DNA from: JANRIZ01 sp033764445
Lineage (GTDB): Bacteria > Verrucomicrobiota > Verrucomicrobiia > JAWXBN01
Direction: 5' to 3'
Length of the DNA: 5,975 nt
Assembly (NCBI GenBank): GCA_033764445.1
Contig: JANRIZ010000005.1
Coordinates: 1 to 5,975 of the forward strand
Shown one piece after another: positions 1 to 3,955 of the stretch (position 1 is its first letter; every line of letters begins with the position of its first letter). Both the position numbers and the translations under genes were made by a program. Under the pieces are notes generated by a model, which was not told the DNA's origin, made no database searches, and worked only from the letters and a program-made list of their open reading frames with translations.

Positions 1-32
1 TCGGCGGCGGCCATGGTCAGAATCCTAAACAT
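1..32 (-). CDS. Possible 5' end of a divergent gene (partial)
   Basis: Reading leftwards from 32, an ATG opens a frame MFRILTMAAA that runs off the window. A second in-frame ATG at 14 (MAAA...) has an AGGA element 8 bases before it on that strand. The first ATG has no Shine-Dalgarno-like sequence before it. The short peptide is hydrophobic after a single Arg and could be the start of a signal peptide or membrane segment, but ten residues cannot identify a family. The position, divergent from rpsU across about 310 bases, suits a gene start. It could equally be chance in GC-rich DNA. Confidence 0.3.
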   Translation of the reverse strand, partial: MFRILTMAAA

Positions 33-140
33 GCGGGAGGCGGTGGCAAGGGAACAGTGTGTGCGCCTCCGTTTCGATTTTACGTCAGTGCCCCCGCTTT
101 TCACGCGGAGTATTGGAAAAAGACCGAAGGATGCACTCAA

Positions 141-181
141 AAACGGGAGAGGCTTTTTTGATTTTTTGCCCCTGTTTTTTT
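141..181. terminator. Terminator-like imperfect hairpin with T-runs
   Basis: On the plus strand AAACGGG (141-147) can pair with CCC-GTTT (170-177) if one T is bulged, with T7 at 175-181 immediately after. On the minus strand an alternative stem pairs CAGGGGC-type sequence with GCCTCT (six pairs, one G-U, 14-base A-rich loop), followed a few bases later by TTTTT. The loop holds TTTTTTG twice, separated by one A. No gene clearly ends here on either strand. It may therefore be a terminator of a small transcript, a leader element for the divergent gene, or chance folding. Confidence 0.25.
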
Positions 182-199
182 GAAGTGGGGATACATAAG

Positions 200-335
200 T
201 CTTATTTATTAAAATGTTTATTTATAATGTAAAATATTCATTTTATGTATTTTATGCAATATTGTTAAAAATTTATTAGGACGATTGACCGAAACAGCTC
301 AACATGCGAACATCGTCGTCCCTCAAATGTAATAG
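200..335 (+). promoter_or_regulatory. Likely rpsU promoter region (AT-rich)
   Basis: The 80-base AT-rich block upstream of rpsU is a natural place for the promoter and UP-like DNA. Two candidate elements are visible. TATAAT at 223-228 is a perfect -10 hexamer, but no recognisable -35 lies 16-18 bases before it, and such a hexamer is expected by chance in DNA this AT-rich. TTGACC at 285-290 matches five of six -35 consensus bases, with only a weak GAACAT at 308-313 at 17-base spacing. I favour the second arrangement, with the AT block acting as UP element. The exact start of transcription is not determined. Confidence 0.4.
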
Positions 336-340
336 AAAGC

Positions 341-347
341 GGGGTGA
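341..347 (+). promoter_or_regulatory. Extended Shine-Dalgarno of rpsU
   Basis: GGGGTGA can pair over seven bases with the usual 16S rRNA 3' tail (UCACCUC), with one G-U pair. It lies 11 bases before ATG 359. This decides the start: the alternative GTG at 344-346 is inside the ribosome-binding site itself and has no better site upstream. No other gene in the window has as long a match. Confidence 0.6.
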
Positions 348-358
348 ATAAAAACATT

Positions 359-544
359 ATGTCAGAAGTACGATTGAAAAAAGGTGAAGCCATTGACAAA
401 GCTCTTCGTCGTTTGAAGAAGAAGCTGGACCGTGAAGGCACTCTTCGGGAAGTGCGCACACGCCGTTTTTATGAGAAGCCTGGAGACCGAAAACGCCGCA
501 AGGCCAAGGCACCCCGATTCTCATTCTCGGTGGGCAGCTACTGA
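359..544 (+). CDS. rpsU: 30S ribosomal protein bS21
   Basis: This is a small-subunit ribosomal protein that sits near the 3' end of 16S rRNA and helps in translation initiation. The 61-residue product has the family pattern: MSEVRLKKGE at the start, then an Arg/Lys-rich helix (DKALRRLKKKLDREGTL, residues 13-29), the REVRTRRFYEKP motif (30-41) and a strongly basic run RKRRKAKAPR (44-53). The length is typical; the E. coli protein is 71 residues. The ATG at 359 was chosen over an in-frame GTG at 344, which would add MNKNI and overlaps the Shine-Dalgarno sequence. The gene appears monocistronic, with an AT-rich upstream region and a strong terminator 27 bases after the stop. The tail FSFSVGSY after the basic run is short and unremarkable. 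Identification is secure; only the start is open to a five-residue change. Confidence 0.96.
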   Translation: MSEVRLKKGEAIDKALRRLKKKLDREGTLREVRTRRFYEKPGDRKRRKAKAPRFSFSVGSY

Positions 545-571
545 TTTTCCGAACTGGAAGATTCGATCATC

Positions 572-601
572 AAACCCCGTCTTTTCAGGCGGGGTTTTTT
601 T
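572..601 (+). terminator. Intrinsic terminator of rpsU
   Basis: An 11-base-pair stem (572-582 with 587-597, one T-G wobble) closes a TTTC tetraloop. The core is CCCCG/CGGGG, and seven T residues follow at 595-601. This is a textbook rho-independent terminator 27 bases after the rpsU stop. It separates rpsU from the four-gene cluster that follows, although read-through into that cluster remains possible because no clear promoter is visible in the 50 bases before the next gene. Confidence 0.92.
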
Positions 602-611
602 ATCGCGGAAT

Positions 612-638
612 CCCGCATTCAATGTTTTGCAGTGCGGG
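612..638 (+). other. Hairpin next to the ribosome-binding site
   Basis: CCCGCATT (612-619) pairs with AGTGCGGG (631-638), eight pairs including one T-G, around an 11-base loop. It ends one base before the GGGTG (640-644) that could serve as Shine-Dalgarno for the start at 652. A weaker four-pair hairpin, 605-608 with 613-616, would compete for the same bases. No T-run follows, so it is not a second terminator. It might affect translation of the downstream gene, or simply be chance pairing. Confidence 0.35.
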
Positions 639-651
639 CGGGTGTCTGGTA

Positions 652-1575
652 ATGACATCAACGATGTTTTCACTGTCCACCTGCTGGAATTCCGACCGTC
701 ATACCGACGGGGAGGCGATGTTGCGGGAAATCGTTGATCTGGGCTTTGAGAGTGTTGAACTGGGGCATGGCACCAAACTGTGTCTGATCGAGGGCATCCT
801 CAAGGCGCATGAGGAGGGATGGGTCAAATTTTCGAGTCTGCACAACTTCTGTCCCCTCCCGGTGGGGGTCCACCAGGCGGCCCCGAATTTTTATGTGTTT
901 TCCTCCTCGAACCCCGGTGAACGACTCAGTGCCGTCCGCCAGACCCGCCAGACCATTGATTTTGCCGAACGACTGGAGGCCCGGGCGGTTGTTCTCCATC
1001 TGGGCCACGTTCCCATGGCCCAGGGCACCGACCGTTTGGCGGAATTGTACCGTCAGGAGCAGAAAAACACCCGGGGGTACGCCGCGCTGAAACTGCAGAC
1101 GGTCATGGAACGGGAGAAAAGGGTGGCCAAACACTGGGACAACATGCTGGAAACCCTCAAGCCCGTGGCCGAATACGCGACACAGAAAAAGATCATCCTG
1201 GGCATTGAAACCCGTTATCAGTACGAGGAAATCCCGACCGAACGGGAATTGCCGGGCCTGCTCAGGCAGTTTGAGGGCAGCACCCTGAGGTATTGGCATG
1301 ATACCGGCCACTGTCAGTCCAAACATTTTCTCGGATTCCTCGACCACGGACAGACCCTTGAAAGCCTTGGGGACCTGTTGGCGGGATTTCACATCCATGA
1401 CGTGACGCGGCCCGACCATGATCACCGGGTGCCCGGGCGGGGGGACCTGGACTTTTCAATTCTCAAACCCTACCTCAAAAAACCGGTCATCCGCGTCATC
1501 GAACTCAGTCCCCGGACCACTCCCGAGGGGGTCCAGGAAGGCCACACGTTTCTCAGGAAACTCCTCGAATCATGA
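652..1575 (+). CDS. Xylose isomerase-like TIM-barrel sugar isomerase/epimerase family protein
   Basis: A 307-residue cytoplasmic protein of the AP-endonuclease 2/xylose-isomerase-like TIM-barrel superfamily, whose members are mostly divalent-metal-dependent sugar or cyclitol isomerases, epimerases and dehydratases. Barrel strands end in the expected metal or active-site residues: VELGHG (E36), SSLHNF (H64), VVLHLGH (H116), ILGIETR (E186), YWHDTGH (D217, H220), GFHIHD (H247, H249), DHRVPGRGDLDF (256-268) and VIELSP (E284). The full ligand set suggests an active enzyme; the substrate cannot be told. I chose ATG 652 because GGGTG lies 7 bases upstream. ATG 664 (MFSLSTCWNS) matches where the conserved part begins and is a real alternative; an in-frame ATG at 622 gives a Cys/Gly-rich extension with no support. 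The stop overlaps the next start by four bases, so it is probably first in the operon. An endonuclease IV-type DNA repair role is unlikely. Confidence 0.88.
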   Translation: MTSTMFSLSTCWNSDRHTDGEAMLREIVDLGFESVELGHGTKLCLIEGILKAHEEGWVKFSSLHNFCPLPVGVHQAAPNFYVFSSSNPGERLSAVRQTRQTIDFAERLEARAVVLHLGHVPMAQGTDRLAELYRQEQKNTRGYAALKLQTVMEREKRVAKHWDNMLETLKPVAEYATQKKIILGIETRYQYEEIPTERELPGLLRQFEGSTLRYWHDTGHCQSKHFLGFLDHGQTLESLGDLLAGFHIHDVTRPDHDHRVPGRGDLDFSILKPYLKKPVIRVIELSPRTTPEGVQEGHTFLRKLLES

Positions 1576-2567
1576 ACCCCACAGTCAAACGAGTCCTTTT
1601 TACCCTGCTTAAATTCATCGTCACCGCAGGGATCCTGTGGTTTGTCCTTCACCGGGTGGATGTGGCCAAGCTGCTTCAGACCCTTCGTGAGACGCGGATG
1701 GGCTGGATTCTGCCTGTGGGGCCGGTGATCCTGTTGATCATTTTTCTGACCGCCTTCCGCTGGCGGCGCATTCTGCTGGTACAGGGCATCCATTTTTCGA
1801 GGTTCCAGGCCTGTGCGATCAATTACATCGGGGCGTTTTTCAATTCGTTCATGCCCGGGGGCACCGGCGGGGATGTCGTGAAGGTCATCTATGCCATGAG
1901 GGGAGCCCCGGAAAAAAAGCCCCAGGTGCTGATGACCATTGTGGTGGACCGGCTGGTCGGGATGGCCGGACTTCTGGGTGTCATCGCCGTGATGCTGGCG
2001 GTGGATTACCGTGTCTTGCTTCAGGAACGCGGACTGCAATCGGCCCTGGTTTTTTGTCTGACCGTCATGGCGGCCTTTTTGGGCGCCATTGCCCTCGGTT
2101 GCTGGAAGGATCTGCCCCGGCAGGTCCCGCTGGTGGGCAAAATTTTTGACAAACTCCCGATGCGTGAAAAACTGGTGCAGCTTGCCGAGGCGTATCAGGT
2201 GTACATGAAAGCCCCGTATGCCCTGGCCGTGGCCTATGGAATGTCCGTCCTCGTGCATCTTTCCGGGGTGTTGATCACATGGCTGATCGCGCAGGCGCTC
2301 ATCCCCGGGGGATTGCCCCTGCGGTATCTGCTGTTGATCGTGCCCATCATCAATCTGCTCTCCTCGATCCCGGTCACCCTTGCCGGAGTGGGGGTGAGGG
2401 AGAGTCTGTATGTCGTGTTTCTCGGGTATCTGGGGGTGGCGAATGAAACCGGGTTTGCCGTGGGATTTCTCGTGTACGGACTGACCCTCTTGGGGGCCCT
2501 GCCGGGTGGGATTGTCTATCTCCTGTACCGGCAGGAGAGTGCGGAGGAGCCCGCCGGTCGCAAATAG
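1572..2567 (+). CDS. MprF-type/flippase-like integral membrane protein (lysylphosphatidylglycerol synthase TM domain family)
   Basis: A 331-residue inner-membrane protein of the family related to the N-terminal flippase domain of MprF. Family hallmarks are visible: FFNSFMPGGTGGDVVK (89-104), VVDRLVG (124-130) and IPVTLAGVGVRE (266-277), followed by a GLTLLGALPGG helix near the C-terminus (303-313). Hydrophobic stretches at about 8-27, 46-66, 120-145, 157-177, 215-243, 250-270 and 296-318 suggest seven to eight membrane passes. It lacks the C-terminal aminoacyl-transfer domain of full-length MprF, so lysylation of phosphatidylglycerol is not expected. Stand-alone members are thought to move or handle lipids, but the substrate is unknown here. 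The start overlaps the preceding stop in ATGA. The only SD-like AGGAA lies about 13 bases upstream, so translation is probably coupled. The C-terminus is a short charged tail (QESAEEPAGRK). Confidence 0.88.
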   Translation: MNPTVKRVLFTLLKFIVTAGILWFVLHRVDVAKLLQTLRETRMGWILPVGPVILLIIFLTAFRWRRILLVQGIHFSRFQACAINYIGAFFNSFMPGGTGGDVVKVIYAMRGAPEKKPQVLMTIVVDRLVGMAGLLGVIAVMLAVDYRVLLQERGLQSALVFCLTVMAAFLGAIALGCWKDLPRQVPLVGKIFDKLPMREKLVQLAEAYQVYMKAPYALAVAYGMSVLVHLSGVLITWLIAQALIPGGLPLRYLLLIVPIINLLSSIPVTLAGVGVRESLYVVFLGYLGVANETGFAVGFLVYGLTLLGALPGGIVYLLYRQESAEEPAGRK

Positions 2568-2611
2568 ACGTTTTCTTCCCAGACGTGACCGGGGTATGCT
2601 GCTTTTCACAC

Positions 2612-3955
2612 ATGGATGACAAGCGCCACAAGGCAGAGGAAATTGTCCGGACCCTCCGGGAACGAGGATATGCCGCCTATTTTGCAGGGGGCTGTGTCCG
2701 GGATATGTTGTCGGGGGCGGCTCCGAAGGATTATGATGTCGCCACCAGCGCACGGCCGGAGCAGGTGCAGGAGGTCTTTCCCAAAACCGTGGCCGTGGGA
2801 GCCGCCTTCGGGGTGATCCTCGTCCTGCAAGGCGACCAGAGCATCGAAGTGGCGACCTTTCGATCGGATGGAAATTATGTGGATGGGCGGCGTCCGGAAT
2901 CCGTCGCCTTCACCACCGCCGAAGAGGATGCGCGGCGGCGGGATTTCACCATCAACGGCATGTTTTTGGATCCGGTGACAGGGGAGGTGTTGGACTTTGT
3001 GAATGGCCAGGCAGACCTCCGCCGCAAAATGCTCCGTGCGATCGGGGAACCCCGGCAGCGGTTCCGGGAGGACAAACTGCGCATGCTCCGGTGTGTCCGA
3101 TTTGCAGTGGCGTTGGGATTTGAAGTGGAAGCTGAATGCTGGTCGGCCGTGCGGGAGATGGCGGGCGAGGTGAGGTCTGTCAGTCCCGAGCGCATCCGTG
3201 AGGAATTGACCAAGATATTGACCGGACCCCATGCGGGGCAGGGACTGCAAAAACTATTTGAAAGTGGACTCCTGGAGCAGGTATTGCCCGAAGCCGTGGC
3301 CATGAGAGGATGTCCTCAACCTGCACAATACCATCCCGAGGGGGATGTTTTCACCCACACCTGCATCATGCTGGACTCACTAGAGGATCCGTCGCCCGTT
3401 CTCGCGTGGTCCGTCCTGTTCCACGACATTTCAAAGCCTGACTGCCTGAGTTTTGGAGAGGATGGACAGCCGCACCACTACGGACATGAAAAAAAGGGTG
3501 CGGAAGTGGCCGTGACCGTGTTGCGGCGATTGCATGCGCCGAACGAATTGATTGCCGGGGTGCACGACGCCGTGCTGTATCACATGCAGTTCAAGGACGT
3601 GCAGAGGATGAAGCTCTCCACCGTCAAACGCATGATGTCCCGTCCGGGATTTGAGGAGGAAATGGCCCTGCACCGGGCCGACTGCCTTTCCAGCCATGGC
3701 CGCCTCGACAACCATGACTATTTGCGCCGGTTGCAAACCGAATTGCCACCCGGGCAGATTGATCCGCCGCCGCTTTTGTCCGGGCGGGATTTGATGGCCC
3801 TGGGCATCGAGCCCGGACCCGGCATGGGCAAAATCCTCGAGGAGATCCGCGAGTTGCAACTCGAAAGCCGGTTGACCAGTTTTGAGGAAGCCCGACAGTG
3901 GGTGTTGGAGGGACCGAGAAAACAGACGCACGACGGGAATACTGAAACGACATGA
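2612..3955 (+). CDS. cca: CCA tRNA nucleotidyltransferase/poly(A) polymerase family protein with HD domain
   Basis: A 447-residue class II nucleotidyltransferase that most likely adds or repairs the 3' CCA end of tRNAs. The head domain has FAGGCVRDML (25-33) and the catalytic KDYDVAT (D40, D42), then RRRDFTINGMFLDP (108-121), the template-type region with FREDKLRMLRCVRFAVALGF (151-170) and the ERIREEL helix (193-199). An HD domain follows: H249, LFHD (H271, D272), HHYGHEKKG (288-296) and HRADC (H354, D357). The C-terminus carries LLSGRDLMALGIEPGPGMGK (388-407), a typical tRNA-binding end. ATG 2612 is preferred; an in-frame GTG at 2585 would add MTGVCCFSH and has no ribosome-binding site. No strong SD precedes 2612 either. 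Sequence alone does not separate CCA-adding from poly(A)-adding enzymes in this family. HD domains can give phosphatase/phosphodiesterase activity. The stop overlaps the next gene's ATG. Confidence 0.92.
   Translation: MDDKRHKAEEIVRTLRERGYAAYFAGGCVRDMLSGAAPKDYDVATSARPEQVQEVFPKTVAVGAAFGVILVLQGDQSIEVATFRSDGNYVDGRRPESVAFTTAEEDARRRDFTINGMFLDPVTGEVLDFVNGQADLRRKMLRAIGEPRQRFREDKLRMLRCVRFAVALGFEVEAECWSAVREMAGEVRSVSPERIREELTKILTGPHAGQGLQKLFESGLLEQVLPEAVAMRGCPQPAQYHPEGDVFTHTCIMLDSLEDPSPVLAWSVLFHDISKPDCLSFGEDGQPHHYGHEKKGAEVAVTVLRRLHAPNELIAGVHDAVLYHMQFKDVQRMKLSTVKRMMSRPGFEEEMALHRADCLSSHGRLDNHDYLRRLQTELPPGQIDPPPLLSGRDLMALGIEPGPGMGKILEEIRELQLESRLTSFEEARQWVLEGPRKQTHDGNTETT

Larger units (their letters stand above)
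33..343. other. Intergenic region upstream of rpsU
   Basis: This stretch of about 310 bases holds no gene I can support. The left part (33-140) is mixed composition and carries short open frames without family resemblance. Around 141-181 lies an imperfect hairpin with T-runs. Composition then drops sharply: 201-280 has only 10 G or C in 80 bases, in contrast with the GC-rich genes around it. The AT block contains short direct repeats (ATTTTATG at 240-247 and 249-256; TTATTTAT at 202-209 and 218-225) and the palindrome CAATATTG at 257-264. The most likely role is promoter and upstream activating DNA for the highly expressed ribosomal gene that follows. Confidence 0.6.

Noticed and set aside
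1..183. Plus-strand frame open from the left edge to a TGA at 181-183
   Set aside because: The product ends in FFDFLPLFF encoded by T-runs of the hairpin region and shows no family motif. A second plus frame is also open over most of the same stretch, so openness alone is not evidence.
223..228. TATAAT as the definite rpsU -10 box
   Set aside because: There is no -35 at suitable spacing, and the hexamer is likely by chance in an 87% AT stretch. It is mentioned only as a candidate within the promoter region.
344..358. GTG at 344 as rpsU start
   Set aside because: The codon lies within the GGGGTGA ribosome-binding site, and the family normally begins at the MSEVR-type sequence encoded from 359.
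432..737. Plus-strand open frame of 101 codons
   Set aside because: It overlaps rpsU out of frame, runs through the intrinsic terminator and into the TIM-barrel gene, and has no family resemblance.
670..1425. Minus-strand open frame of 251 codons
   Set aside because: Antisense shadow of the TIM-barrel gene, whose plus-strand frame has conserved metal-site motifs.
2566..2586. Direct repeat AGACGT (2566-2571 and 2581-2586) in the gap before the CCA gene
   Set aside because: Six bases repeated once is within chance, and it forms no hairpin or operator-like symmetry.
1470..2753. Minus-strand open frame of 427 codons
   Set aside because: It is antisense to a clear membrane protein and two neighbours. 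The product is rich in His, Gln, Pro and Gly with no hydrophobic core or domain, as expected for the complement of hydrophobic codons in GC-rich DNA.
2606..3250. Minus-strand open frame of 214 codons
   Set aside because: Antisense to the nucleotidyltransferase head domain; no domain of its own is visible.
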